From the NCBI RefSeq assembly GCF_036227105.1, contig NZ_CP109434.1, forward strand, positions 6,730,501 through 6,794,500: 64,000 nucleotides of DNA. The letters are read 5' to 3'. Below are positions 22,958 through 31,264 of the stretch, piece after piece. The stretch is from Amycolatopsis sp. NBC_01488 (GTDB lineage Bacteria; Actinomycetota; Actinomycetes; Mycobacteriales; Pseudonocardiaceae). The notes under the pieces were generated by a model. It saw nothing but the letters and a program-made list of their open reading frames with translations, ran no database searches and was not told the origin of the DNA. The position numbers were made by a program, and so were the translations under genes. Position 1 is the first letter of the stretch. Each line of letters begins with the position of its first letter.

Positions 22958-24630
22958 CACGGCACCTCCTTCTCCTCCGGCGACGCCGCGCCGGTTCGGG
23001 TCGGACGGGGACGCCGGAGCACGAACGGCCCCAGCGCGAGCAGGTCGATCGGCGCCGAGCCGAAGCACTCGAGCGCGTCGCGGGGCGAGTCGACCATCGG
23101 CCGGCCCGCGGTGTTGAGGCTCGTGTTGATCACGGCCGGCAGGTCGGTCCGCCGCTCGAACGCGGCCAGCATCCGCGCCGGCACGGGGTTTTCGCGCTCT
23201 TCGACGGTTTGCACGCGGGCGGTGCCGTCGACGTGCGTGACGGCCGGGATGCGGTCGCGCCACTCCTCGGCGACGTCGTGCACGAACAGCATGTACGGGC
23301 TGGGCAGCGGGCCGCGGGTGAAGATCTCGGCCGCCCGCTCGGCTCGCACCATCGGCGCCACCGGGCGGAACTGCTCCCGTCCCTTGACGTCGTTGAGGCG
23401 TTCCAGGTTCTCCTTGCGGCCCGGGTGCGCCAGCAGCGACCGGTGCCCGAGTGCACGCGGGCCGAATTCGGCGCGGCCTTGGAACCAGGCCACGACCTCG
23501 TCGTTCGCCAGCGCTTCGGCCACGGTCTCGGCGAGGTCGCCGGGACGTTCGTACGGCAGCTTCGCCTTGAGGAGGATCTCTTCGAGCTGCTCGTCGGTCC
23601 ATTCGCGACCGAGGCCGGCGTCGCCCATCGGCGCGCCGCGTTCCCCGGCGTCGGCGGCGAGCTGCAGGGCCGCGCCGAGCGCCGTGCCCGCGTCACCCGC
23701 CGCGGGTTGCACCCAGATCCGGTCGAACGGGCCTTCGGCGTGCAGGCGGCTGTTGGCGACGCAGTTGAGCGCGATGCCCCCGGCCAGCGCCAGGTCGCGC
23801 TGGCCCGTGCGGTCGTGCAGCCAGTCCGCCAGCTCCAGCAGGATGTCCTCGAGGACTTTCTGGACACTGGCGGCGAGGTCGGCGTGGCGCCGGGTGAGCT
23901 CCTCGCCGGCTTCGCGGCGCGGGGCCAGCGCGGCGAGGTCGACGCCGTGGGCGTGGAAGCCGCCGTCGCCGGTGACGTGCACGTGCTCGCAGAGTTGGTC
24001 CAGGTACTCGGGTTTCCCGTAGGAAGCGAGCGCCATGACCTTGTACTCGTCGCTGGAGCGGGCGAAGCCGAGGTGTTCGGTGAGGTCTTCGTAGAGCAGG
24101 CCGAGCGAGTGCGGGAGGCGCTGCGCCGCCAGCTCCTTGAAGCGGCCGTCGCGGTATTCCCCGGCCAGGTAGGAGGTGCTCTCGCCGCGGCCGTCGGCCA
24201 CGAGCACGGCGCAGTCGCCGAACGGCGCGGCCAGCGCGGCCGACGCGGCGTGCGCGACGTGGTGCCGGACGAACTTGACGATTCCCGGGTCCAGCCCGGG
24301 CAAAGCGGATTTCAGGAACAGCGGCGCCCGCTTCGCGAATTCGGTCCGCAGCTCTTCGCCGCTCGGGTCGTGGCCCGGCAGGCCGGGTTCGACCAGCGCG
24401 GGGTCGTACGAGTACCCGACGGCGTCGAGGTCCTTCGCGGACAGTCCGGCCTGCTCGAGGCACCAGGCCGCGGCCTGGGCGGGCTGCTCCCAGGTGGAGA
24501 ACGGGACGGCCTGCTTGCCGTGCTTGCGGCGGCTGAAGCGTTCTTCTTCGGCCGCGGCGACGATCTCCCCGTCCACGATCAGTGCGGCGGCCGGGTCGTG
24601 GAAGACGGCGTTGATCCCGAGTATGCGCAT
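22957..24630 (-). CDS. O-carbamoyltransferase (NodU/CmcH family)
   Basis: 557 aa, full length for the family. N-terminal ILGINAVFHDPAAALI, the EEERFSRRKHGK run, KFVRHHVAHAASA metal-binding histidines, and the C-terminal GRAEFGPRALGHRS signature with NTSLNTAGRPMV. It would transfer a carbamoyl group from carbamoyl phosphate, via carbamoyl-AMP, to a hydroxyl of a sugar. It heads the gmhA-hldE operon, so a heptose-containing product is the likely substrate. A GTTT-N15-GGGTAG promoter is at 24687-24711. Confidence 0.9.
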   Translation of the reverse strand: MRILGINAVFHDPAAALIVDGEIVAAAEEERFSRRKHGKQAVPFSTWEQPAQAAAWCLEQAGLSAKDLDAVGYSYDPALVEPGLPGHDPSGEELRTEFAKRAPLFLKSALPGLDPGIVKFVRHHVAHAASAALAAPFGDCAVLVADGRGESTSYLAGEYRDGRFKELAAQRLPHSLGLLYEDLTEHLGFARSSDEYKVMALASYGKPEYLDQLCEHVHVTGDGGFHAHGVDLAALAPRREAGEELTRRHADLAASVQKVLEDILLELADWLHDRTGQRDLALAGGIALNCVANSRLHAEGPFDRIWVQPAAGDAGTALGAALQLAADAGERGAPMGDAGLGREWTDEQLEEILLKAKLPYERPGDLAETVAEALANDEVVAWFQGRAEFGPRALGHRSLLAHPGRKENLERLNDVKGREQFRPVAPMVRAERAAEIFTRGPLPSPYMLFVHDVAEEWRDRIPAVTHVDGTARVQTVEERENPVPARMLAAFERRTDLPAVINTSLNTAGRPMVDSPRDALECFGSAPIDLLALGPFVLRRPRPTRTGAASPEEKEVP

Positions 24631-24686
24631 CGACCTGCCTCTGGCGTTCCGGTGCGGACTCTTCCCGTCCGCTCTCGTCCCTAGCG

Positions 24687-24711
24687 CTACCCGGCGAAGT
24701 CGTTGATAAAC
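24687..24711 (-). promoter_or_regulatory. SigB/SigF-type promoter of the carbamoyltransferase-gmhA-hldE operon
   Basis: Minus strand: GTTT (24711-24708), 15 bases, GGGTAG (24692-24687), 56 bases before the ATG at 24630. It lies in the short gap after the UXS-like gene. Confidence 0.7.
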
Positions 24712-24742
24712 GATCGAGGGCAAAAGCCCTGGGCGTCGCTAC

Positions 24743-25708
24743 TCAGAGCGACGGTGCCCGGCGGAACCACGCCGCTGTGCGACGGAGGCCGTCGTCCGCG
24801 TCGACCTTCGGTTCCCACCCCAGGACGTCCCGGGCGAGGGCGATGTCGGGGCAGCGCCGCTGCGGGTCGTCGACGACGGCGTCGATGTACTCCACGGGGG
24901 ACTCCGAGCCGGTGATTTCCTTGATCCGCTCGGCCACTTGACGCACGGTCAGCTCGTGCGGGTTGCCGATGTTCATCGGCCCGGGGTGGTCCGACCGCGC
25001 GAGCGCGAGCAGGCCGCGGACCGTGTCTTCGACGTAGCAGATGGACCGGGTCTGCTCGCCGGTGCCGGTGACGGTGACCGGCACGCCTTTCAGCGCCTGG
25101 TCGAGGAAAGCCGGGATCATCCGGCCGTCGTGGGCGCGCATGCCGGGGCCGTAGGTGTTGAAGATCCGGGCGATGCCCGTGTCGACGCCGTGTTCGCGGC
25201 GGTAGGCCGACGTCAAGGCTTCGGCGTAACGCTTCGCTTCGTCGTAGACGCTTCGCGGGCCGACGGGATTGACGTTGCCCCAATACCCTTCCCGCTGGGG
25301 GTGTTCGAGCGGGTCGCCGTAGACCTCGCTCGTGGACGCGAGCACGAACCGGGCGCCGTCGCGGCGGGCCAGGTCGAGGGCGTTCTCGGTGCCGTGCGAA
25401 CCGGCGCGCAGCGTCTCGATCGGCAGCGCGAGGTAGTCGCGGGGCGACGCGGCCGACGCCAGGTGGAACACGACGTCGGCCCGGCAGGTCAGCGGCATCG
25501 GCTGCGTGACGTCGTGGCGCACGAACCGGAACCGTTCGTGGCGGCGCAGCGCGTCGAGGGTGTCCGCCGAGGACGTCGCCAGGTTGTCCACGGCGATCAC
25601 TTCGATGTCCTCTTCGAGCAGCAGCTCGCACAGGTGAGCGCCGACGAAGCCGGCCCCACCGGTCACCACCGCACGCTCGAACCGCCTGGTCGTCCCGGGA
25701 ATCGTCAT
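24743..25708 (-). CDS. NAD-dependent sugar-nucleotide epimerase/decarboxylase, UDP-glucuronate decarboxylase-like
   Basis: 321 aa. Extended SDR with TGGAGFVGAHLCELL, catalytic YDEAK (in SVYDEAKRYAEAL), and the UXS-like runs ASPRDYLALP, GNVNPVGPRS and ARIFNTYGPGM. UXS enzymes turn UDP-glucuronate into UDP-xylose; Ugd in the same cluster would supply the substrate. dTDP-glucose dehydratase or another epimerase remains possible. The promoter is divergent from the pyruvyltransferase-like gene, and the start is 10 bases from the -10 box. Confidence 0.83.
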   Translation of the reverse strand: MTIPGTTRRFERAVVTGGAGFVGAHLCELLLEEDIEVIAVDNLATSSADTLDALRRHERFRFVRHDVTQPMPLTCRADVVFHLASAASPRDYLALPIETLRAGSHGTENALDLARRDGARFVLASTSEVYGDPLEHPQREGYWGNVNPVGPRSVYDEAKRYAEALTSAYRREHGVDTGIARIFNTYGPGMRAHDGRMIPAFLDQALKGVPVTVTGTGEQTRSICYVEDTVRGLLALARSDHPGPMNIGNPHELTVRQVAERIKEITGSESPVEYIDAVVDDPQRRCPDIALARDVLGWEPKVDADDGLRRTAAWFRRAPSL

Positions 25709-25718
25709 GCCGATCCGG

Positions 25719-25743
25719 CTACCCGGCCGCGGTGGGGGCAAAC
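25719..25743 (-). promoter_or_regulatory. SigB/SigF-type promoter of the UXS-like gene
   Basis: Minus strand: GTTT (25743-25740), 15 bases, GGGTAG (25724-25719). ATG 25708 is 10 bases beyond, which predicts a leaderless mRNA. Confidence 0.7.
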
Positions 25744-25745
25744 CC

Positions 25746-25769
25746 GTTTAGCCACCGGCAGGTGGGTAC
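25746..25769 (+). promoter_or_regulatory. SigB/SigF-type promoter of the pyruvyltransferase-like/GT2 operon
   Basis: GTTT (25746-25749), 14 bases, GGGTAC (25764-25769). The -35 boxes of this and the opposite promoter are 2 bases apart. ATG 25780 is 10 bases past the -10 and has no SD. Confidence 0.7.
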
Positions 25770-25779
25770 CCCGCCGGGC

Positions 25780-26628
25780 ATGCGAGTTCTGCTCACCGGC
25801 TGGGCCTCCTTCCTGCACGGCGAAGCGACCGCGGGGGACGTCCTCAGCCTGCGCGCGGCCGGCGCCGCGCTCACCGAGGCCGGGATCGACCACGACGTCG
25901 CGTGGAGCCCGGGTTTCCGGCCCGGCACCCGGCACCTGCCCGACGCGCCGCCCGAGGACTACACGCACGTGGTGTTCACCTGCGGCCCGGTGCACGGGCC
26001 GCAGGTGCGTTCGCTGCACGAGCGCTACGCGTCCTGCCGCCGAATCGCCGCCGGCGTGTCGGTGCCCGATCCCGCCGACCCGGCGGTGACCGGGTTCCAC
26101 CGGGTCTTCCCCCGCGACGACGGCGCCACGGCGGACCTTTCCCTGGCCGCGTCCGTCTCACGGACGTCGGTGCTCGGTGTGGTCCTCGCGCCGCGCCAGC
26201 GTGAATACGGCGGCGCGGGGCGGCACGCCGAGGTCCACGACGCGCTGACCCGCTGGGTCGCGAGCCTGGACTGCGCGCGGGTGTCGCTGGACACGAGGCT
26301 GGCGCACGAGGACTGGCAGCGGTGTGCCACGCCCGACCAGTTCGTTTCCCTGGTGTCCAGAATGGACGCCCTCGTCACCACGCGGCTGCACGGGCTCGTG
26401 CTCGGCCTGAAGGCGGGGGTGCCGGTGGTCGCCGTCGATCCCGTGGCCGGCGGTGGAAAGCTGACCGCGCAGGCGAAGGCGCTCGGCTGGCCGGTCGCGG
26501 CCGCCGAGGACGCGGGGGACACCGCTCTGCTCGACGCCCGGCTCGAGCGGTGCCTGTCCGCCGCGGTCCCGCCACCGCCGGTGCCGTCCCTGGCCGCGCT
26601 GGTGGCCGAACTGGCGGGCTCGCGGTGA
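25780..26628 (+). CDS. Polysaccharide pyruvyltransferase-like protein
   Basis: 282 aa. Starts VLLTGWASFLHGEATAGDVLSL and carries the family's LVSRMDALVTTRLHGLVLGL and GVPVVAVDP region, as in CsaB/PssM-type proteins that add ketal pyruvate to sugars from PEP. Residues near 135-170 (SVLGVVLAPRQREYGG) form the second half-domain. It is shorter than many members. The start has no SD and sits just past the promoter. The stop overlaps the first GT2 gene (GTGA). Confidence 0.75.
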   Translation: MRVLLTGWASFLHGEATAGDVLSLRAAGAALTEAGIDHDVAWSPGFRPGTRHLPDAPPEDYTHVVFTCGPVHGPQVRSLHERYASCRRIAAGVSVPDPADPAVTGFHRVFPRDDGATADLSLAASVSRTSVLGVVLAPRQREYGGAGRHAEVHDALTRWVASLDCARVSLDTRLAHEDWQRCATPDQFVSLVSRMDALVTTRLHGLVLGLKAGVPVVAVDPVAGGGKLTAQAKALGWPVAAAEDAGDTALLDARLERCLSAAVPPPPVPSLAALVAELAGSR

Positions 26629-27491
26629 GCGCGCGCACGACCGTCGTCATCGCCACCCACAACCGCGCCGCGGAGTTGGCGCGCACCCTCGCGCAACTGT
26701 CCTCATTGGACCCCCGGCCACCGGTCGTGGTGCTGGACAACGCTTCCGAGGACGACACGGCCGACGTCGCCGCGCGCTACCCCGGCGTCCGGCTGATCCG
26801 GCTGCCGCACAACCTCGGTGCCGCCGCCCGCACGCTCGGCGTCATCGTCGCCGAGACACCCTACGTGGCGTTCAGCGACGACGACTCGTGGTGGGCGCCC
26901 GGCGCCCTGCCCGAAGCCGAGCGGATCTTCGACGAGCACCCGCGGACCGGCCTGCTCGCCGCGCGCACGCTCGTCGGCCCCGAGAACCGGGACGACCCGG
27001 TGACGCCCGAGATGGAGCGCAGCCCGCTGGGGCACCCCGACGGCGCGCCCGGGCCGCTGGTGCTGGGCTTCCTCGCCTGCTCCGCGATCGTCCGCCGCAC
27101 GGCGTACCTGCAGGTCGGCGGCTTTAGCCCGCTGCTGCACTTCGGCGCGGAGGAACAGCTGCTCGCCTACGACCTGGCCGCGCACGGCTGGGACATCTGC
27201 TACGTCGGCCGGCTGCGCGCGCACCACCACCCGTCGCGGTCGCGGCCGCCGTCGTCCTGGCGGCGCCGTGCCGAACTGCGCAACCGGCTGCTCATCGCCG
27301 TGCTGCGCCGGCCACCGCAGGTCTGCCGCCGGGAGGTGGCGCGGACGCTCGTGGCGGCGCCGGGTGCCGTGCTCGGCGCGGTGCCCCGGCTGGCGCGGGC
27401 GCTGAGTTCCCGGCGCGTCCTGCCCGACCACGTCGAACACCAGGCCCGGACTCTGGAAAGGACCGCCGAATGGCGCGAATCTCGGTCGTGA
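26625..27491 (+). CDS. GT2 family glycosyltransferase, tandem copy 1
   Basis: 288 aa from GTG 26625. GT-A fold: TVVIATHNRAAELARTLAQL, VVVLDNASEDDTADV, the DXD-like FSDDDSWW near residue 85, and EEQLLAYDLAAHGWDICYV. The C-terminal 60 residues are basic (WRRRAELRNRLLIAVLRRPP). It is coupled to the pyruvyltransferase-like gene and overlaps its paralog downstream by 22 bases. Donor and acceptor are unknown. Confidence 0.85.
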   Translation: MSARTTVVIATHNRAAELARTLAQLSSLDPRPPVVVLDNASEDDTADVAARYPGVRLIRLPHNLGAAARTLGVIVAETPYVAFSDDDSWWAPGALPEAERIFDEHPRTGLLAARTLVGPENRDDPVTPEMERSPLGHPDGAPGPLVLGFLACSAIVRRTAYLQVGGFSPLLHFGAEEQLLAYDLAAHGWDICYVGRLRAHHHPSRSRPPSSWRRRAELRNRLLIAVLRRPPQVCRREVARTLVAAPGAVLGAVPRLARALSSRRVLPDHVEHQARTLERTAEWRESRS

Positions 27492-28360
27492 TCATCACCT
27501 GCAACCGGCGCGAGCAGTTGCGGGAGACCCTGGCGCACATGACTTCGCTGCCGGACGACCCGCCGATCTTCGTGGCGGACAACGGGTCCGCGGACGGCAC
27601 GGCCGACATGGTGGCCCGCGAGTTCCCCGGCGTCCGGCTGTTCCGGCTGGCGGAGAACCTCGGCGCGGTCGCGCGGAACATCGCCGTCGAAGAGGTGACG
27701 ACGCCGTACGTCGCGTTCTGCGACGACGACACCACCTGGCAGCCGGGCGCGCTGACCCGGGCGGCGGATCTCCTGGACGCGCACCCGGGTCTCGGCTCGG
27801 TGACCGGGCGCTGCCTGGTCGAGCCCGGGCTGGCCGAGGACCCGATCACCCCGGAGCTGCGCGAGTCGCCGGTGCCGGGCCCGGACTGGCTGCCGGGACC
27901 GGCGCTGCTCGGCATCATGGCCGGGCTGACGGCGGTCCGCGTCAGCGCGTTCCGCGAAGTCGGCGGCTTTTCGACGCGGATGTGGCTCGGCGGCGAGGAG
28001 GAGCTGTTCGCACTGGACCTCGCCGCGCGCGGCTGGTGGATGTGCTGGGCCGAGGACGTCGTGATCCACCACGCGCCGTCGAAGCTGCGCGACCCGCGGC
28101 ACCGCCGCCGCCTGGGCATCCGCAACACCCTGTGGACGCTCCTGCTCCGCCGCCCGTGGCCGGCGGTCGTCCGCCGCGGCCGCGAAGTCCTGCGCACGGC
28201 GCCGCTGGACGGCGCCACGGCGGCGGCCCTGCTCGACGTGCTGCGCGGCCTGCCCTGGGTCCTCCGCGACCGCAAGGTGGTCCCGCCGCACGTCGAACAC
28301 GGCCTGCGCCTGCTGGAAGAGCCCCAGCGCACCTCGAAGGCCCGCCGCTACGTGGGGTGA
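27470..28360 (+). CDS. GT2 family glycosyltransferase, tandem copy 2
   Basis: 296 aa. Same order of motifs as copy 1: SVVIITCNRREQLRETLAHM, IFVADNGSADGTADM, FCDDDTTWQPGAL, EEELFALDLAARGWWMCW and a basic helical C-terminus. The close pattern and adjacency indicate a tandem duplication followed by divergence. It ends 23 bases before the convergent GT4 gene. Confidence 0.85.
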   Translation: MARISVVIITCNRREQLRETLAHMTSLPDDPPIFVADNGSADGTADMVAREFPGVRLFRLAENLGAVARNIAVEEVTTPYVAFCDDDTTWQPGALTRAADLLDAHPGLGSVTGRCLVEPGLAEDPITPELRESPVPGPDWLPGPALLGIMAGLTAVRVSAFREVGGFSTRMWLGGEEELFALDLAARGWWMCWAEDVVIHHAPSKLRDPRHRRRLGIRNTLWTLLLRRPWPAVVRRGREVLRTAPLDGATAAALLDVLRGLPWVLRDRKVVPPHVEHGLRLLEEPQRTSKARRYVG

Positions 28361-28383
28361 ATGAGCCGGTCCTCAGCAGCGGA

Positions 28384-29592
28384 TCAGCGGGCCTCGGCGG
28401 TGGCGGCGGTTTGGGGCACCAGCTTGTGGTACGACCGCAGCGTGTCGGCGGCGACGCGGTCCCACGAGTAGCGGGCCACCGCGCGGTCGTGGCCCGCGGT
28501 GCCGTAGGCGTGGCAGAGCGACGGGTCGTCGAGCAGCCGCCGGACCCGGGACGCCAGTTCCTTCGGCTGCTGCGGCCGGACCAGCAGGCCGGTGACGCCG
28601 TCGACGACGGTGTCGGTCAGGCCGCCCACCGCGGCCGCCACGACGGGGACGCCGCAGGCCATCGCTTCGAGCGGCACGATCCCGAACGGCTCGTACCACG
28701 GCGTGCAGACCACCGCGTCGGCCGAGCGCAGGAGCGCGGGCATGTCCTCGCGCGACACCTGGCCCGGCCACCGGACGCGGTCGCCGACGCCCAGCCGGTC
28801 GGCGAGCTCCCGCAGCCGCTTCGCCTCGGGATCCTGCGACAACCGGCCCTGCTCGGGACCGCCCGCGATCACCAGCTCGGTCTCCGGGAGCTGGGCGAGC
28901 GCGGTGATCGCGATGTCGAACCCCTTGCGCGGCACCAGCCGGCCCACGGTGACGAGGCGGTGGCGCAGCCGGCGGCGGGCCACCGGCCCGTCGGGGGTGA
29001 ACCGCCCGAGATCGACGCCGCAGGGCACGATCGAGATCCGCGACCGCGGCACGCCGAGGCGGGACAGCTCGAAGACCTCGTCGGAGCAGGTGGCGATCAC
29101 GCGCCCGGCCTGCCGCCCGATGATCCGCTCCAGCCGGATCCGGTCGGCGGGGCTGGTGTCGCGGTCGCCCTGGTAGCGCTTCTTGACCACGCCGAGCGCG
29201 TGGAACGTCTGCGCCACCGGCGTCCCGGTCGCGCTCGCCGCGAGCGCCGTCGCGAGGCCGGACATCCAGAAGTGCGCGTGCGCCACGTCCGGCCGGTCCC
29301 CGGCCCACCGGTCGCGCAGGAAGCTGCCGAACTCGCCCATGTAGGGCAGGAGGTGGTCCTTCGGCTCCTTCCGCGGCGGCCCAGCCGGCACGTGCACGAC
29401 CCGGTACCCCTGCGGGGTCTCGACTTCGGCCGGCTCGTCGCGGCTTTCCCGGCGCGTGTAGACGGTGACGTCGTGGCCGGCGCGGGTCATGGCCGCCGAC
29501 AGCTCGGCGACGTGGACGTTCTGCCCGCCGGCGTCGGCTTCGCCCAGCGCGGCAAGGGGGTTGGCGTGCTCGGACACCATCGCGATCTTCAT
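28384..29592 (-). CDS. GT4 family glycosyltransferase
   Basis: 402 aa. GT-B fold: KIAMVSEHANPLAALGEADAG at the start, GGQNVHVAELSAAM, then the GT4 donor site EPFGIVPLEAMACGVPVVA and GGLTDTVVDGVTGLLV. The N-terminal part resembles MshA-like and sucrose-phosphate-synthase-like GT4 enzymes. It would use an NDP-sugar in the cytoplasm. The substrate is unknown; its place at the end of the glycan region suggests a role in the same product. Confidence 0.88.
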   Translation of the reverse strand: MKIAMVSEHANPLAALGEADAGGQNVHVAELSAAMTRAGHDVTVYTRRESRDEPAEVETPQGYRVVHVPAGPPRKEPKDHLLPYMGEFGSFLRDRWAGDRPDVAHAHFWMSGLATALAASATGTPVAQTFHALGVVKKRYQGDRDTSPADRIRLERIIGRQAGRVIATCSDEVFELSRLGVPRSRISIVPCGVDLGRFTPDGPVARRRLRHRLVTVGRLVPRKGFDIAITALAQLPETELVIAGGPEQGRLSQDPEAKRLRELADRLGVGDRVRWPGQVSREDMPALLRSADAVVCTPWYEPFGIVPLEAMACGVPVVAAAVGGLTDTVVDGVTGLLVRPQQPKELASRVRRLLDDPSLCHAYGTAGHDRAVARYSWDRVAADTLRSYHKLVPQTAATAEAR

Positions 29593-29614
29593 CGGTGAGG
29601 TGGTCCCTTCGAGG

Positions 29615-30556
29615 TCAGCGGGCCGTCTCGGCGAGGAGGTGGTCCCAAGCGGTCAGGAAGGCGTCCAGCCCGTGCTTTTTCAGGGCGTGTTCGCGGGCGT
29701 TCTTGCCGGCGAGCGCGGCGAAGTCGGGTTCGTGCACGAGCTCGCGGAAACCGCGGGCCAGCACGGAAACGTCGGTGGAGAGCACCCCCGCGTCGGGCGG
29801 GACCGCCGCGATGGCCTCGGTGGCAGCGAAGACGACCACCGGCAGCCCCAGGTGCATCGCCTCCAGAAGGGACAGTCCCAGCGACGTCCAGCGGGCGGTG
29901 TGCAGGTAGACGCGGCGGCGCGCGATCTCGTCGTGCAGGGCGGGTGCCGGGACGTCTCCCCGGCCGCGCACCGGCCCGCGCAGCTGCTCGGTGCCCATGC
30001 CGAACAGGTCGACGGGCGCGGCCTCGGCGAGCGTGTCCAGCAGGTCGGCGCCGGTGACGCGGCGGCGGCGCACCGGCTCGTTGATCATCGACACGCCGGC
30101 GGCCAGCTCACCGGTGTAGCGCGCGCCCGGGTCGGGGATCCCGTGGGGCACGACGGTCGTGGGCGCCCGGCCGCAGTCCCACATCGCCTCGTTGAAGTGG
30201 GTCACGTGCGCGACCGTGATGTCGGACCGCCCGGCCAGCGGGTGCTCGCTCGAGGCGGCGTACGGCCGGGGCGCGTTGTGTTCCACGTAGACGGCCGGCA
30301 CGCCCAAGCGGGCTACCAGGTCCAGCTCCTCGGGACGCTGCAGGACGACGACGTCGGGCTCGGCCTCGGCGAGCCGGCCCAGCGGCACCTCGGTCACCGA
30401 CGGCCAGTCCCGGCCGGCCTTGCCGAGCCCCCACGGCGGGCCGTCGGAGGAGACGGGCAGGAGGTAGCGGTGACGGCCGCGGACGAAGGCGTCGGTCCAC
30501 GAGCCGTGCACGTGCCAGAGCAGTACTCTCAGGCGCCGGGAGCCGGGATCGGTCAT
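29615..30556 (-). CDS. GT-B type glycosyltransferase
   Basis: 313 aa. GT4-like plan: RVLLWHVHGSWTDAFVRGRH, VYVEHNAPRP, TVVPHGIPDPG and the C-terminal SLLEAMHLGLPVVVFAATEA. It starts 10 bases beyond a GTTT-N14-GGGAAA promoter and lies 22 bases before the GT4 gene, so the two probably form one operon. The substrate is unknown. Confidence 0.8.
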   Translation of the reverse strand: MTDPGSRRLRVLLWHVHGSWTDAFVRGRHRYLLPVSSDGPPWGLGKAGRDWPSVTEVPLGRLAEAEPDVVVLQRPEELDLVARLGVPAVYVEHNAPRPYAASSEHPLAGRSDITVAHVTHFNEAMWDCGRAPTTVVPHGIPDPGARYTGELAAGVSMINEPVRRRRVTGADLLDTLAEAAPVDLFGMGTEQLRGPVRGRGDVPAPALHDEIARRRVYLHTARWTSLGLSLLEAMHLGLPVVVFAATEAIAAVPPDAGVLSTDVSVLARGFRELVHEPDFAALAGKNAREHALKKHGLDAFLTAWDHLLAETAR

Positions 30557-30566
30557 GGCTTTCTGG

Positions 30567-30590
30567 TTTCCCCGAGATCGCCTGTTAAAC
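30567..30590 (-). promoter_or_regulatory. SigB-like promoter of the GT operon
   Basis: Minus strand: GTTT (30590-30587), 14 bases, GGGAAA (30572-30567). The ATG at 30556 is 10 bases past the -10. Confidence 0.5.
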
Positions 30591-30609
30591 CCGCCCCTCC
30601 GCGGGGTAC
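30584..30609 (+). promoter_or_regulatory. SigB/SigF-type promoter of the phosphate transport operon
   Basis: GTTA (30584-30587), 16 bases, GGGTAC (30604-30609). The -35 overlaps the -35 of the opposite promoter. Confidence 0.55.
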
Positions 30610-30649
30610 CCGGCCGACACTTCTTGCGTCGGCGAAGGGACGGCCATTC

Positions 30650-31264
30650 ATGCGGTTCACCCCTCGGGGCACCCGGTTCTTCGACCTGCTCACCGACGCG
30701 GCCGGAAACCTGGTGAGCGCGACGGCGCTGCTCCGGGACTTCGTGGCCGCCGCTCCCGCCGAGCGGGAACCCCTGGCGAAGCGCCTGCACGAGGTGGAGC
30801 ACCAGGGCGACGAGCTGATGCACACGATCATGGTGGAGCTGAACAGCTCGTTCGTGACGCCGTTCGACCGCGAGGACATCCAGGCGCTGGCCGCGAAGAT
30901 CGACGACGTGCTGGACTTCATGGACACCGCGGCGGACCTGGCCGTGCTGTACCGCGTCGAGACGTTCCCGCCGGGCACCGACCTGCTGGTCCGGGTGCTG
31001 TGCCGCGCGTCCGAGCTGACCGCGTCGTCGATGCCGGGCCTGGCCAAGGTCGGGGAGCTCGAGCCGTTCTGGATCGAGATCAACGAGCTGGAGAACGAGG
31101 CCGACCGGATCTACCGCCGGATCCTGGCCCACCTGTTCGAGCCGGGCGGCGACGCCCTCGAGGTGCTCAAGACCAAGGAGGTCGTCGAGCAGTTCGAGCT
31201 GGCCGCCGACGCGTTCGAGCACGTCGCCGACGTGGTGCAGACCATCGCGGTCAAGGAGTCCTGA
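30650..31264 (+). CDS. DUF47/PhoU-like regulator of phosphate transporter
   Basis: 204 aa, all-helical. DUF47 family features: FFDLLTDAAGNLVSATALL, EVEHQGDELMHTIMVELN, FVTPFDREDIQALAAKIDDV and EADRIYRRIL. Such PhoU-like proteins are normally encoded beside Pit transporters and modulate them at the membrane. Here the Pit gene starts immediately after the stop. Confidence 0.9.
   Translation: MRFTPRGTRFFDLLTDAAGNLVSATALLRDFVAAAPAEREPLAKRLHEVEHQGDELMHTIMVELNSSFVTPFDREDIQALAAKIDDVLDFMDTAADLAVLYRVETFPPGTDLLVRVLCRASELTASSMPGLAKVGELEPFWIEINELENEADRIYRRILAHLFEPGGDALEVLKTKEVVEQFELAADAFEHVADVVQTIAVKES

Noticed and set aside
12007..30556. Secondary-metabolite (PKS/NRPS) cluster
   Set aside because: No carrier-protein, ketosynthase or condensation domains; all genes fit sugar nucleotide and glycan assembly.
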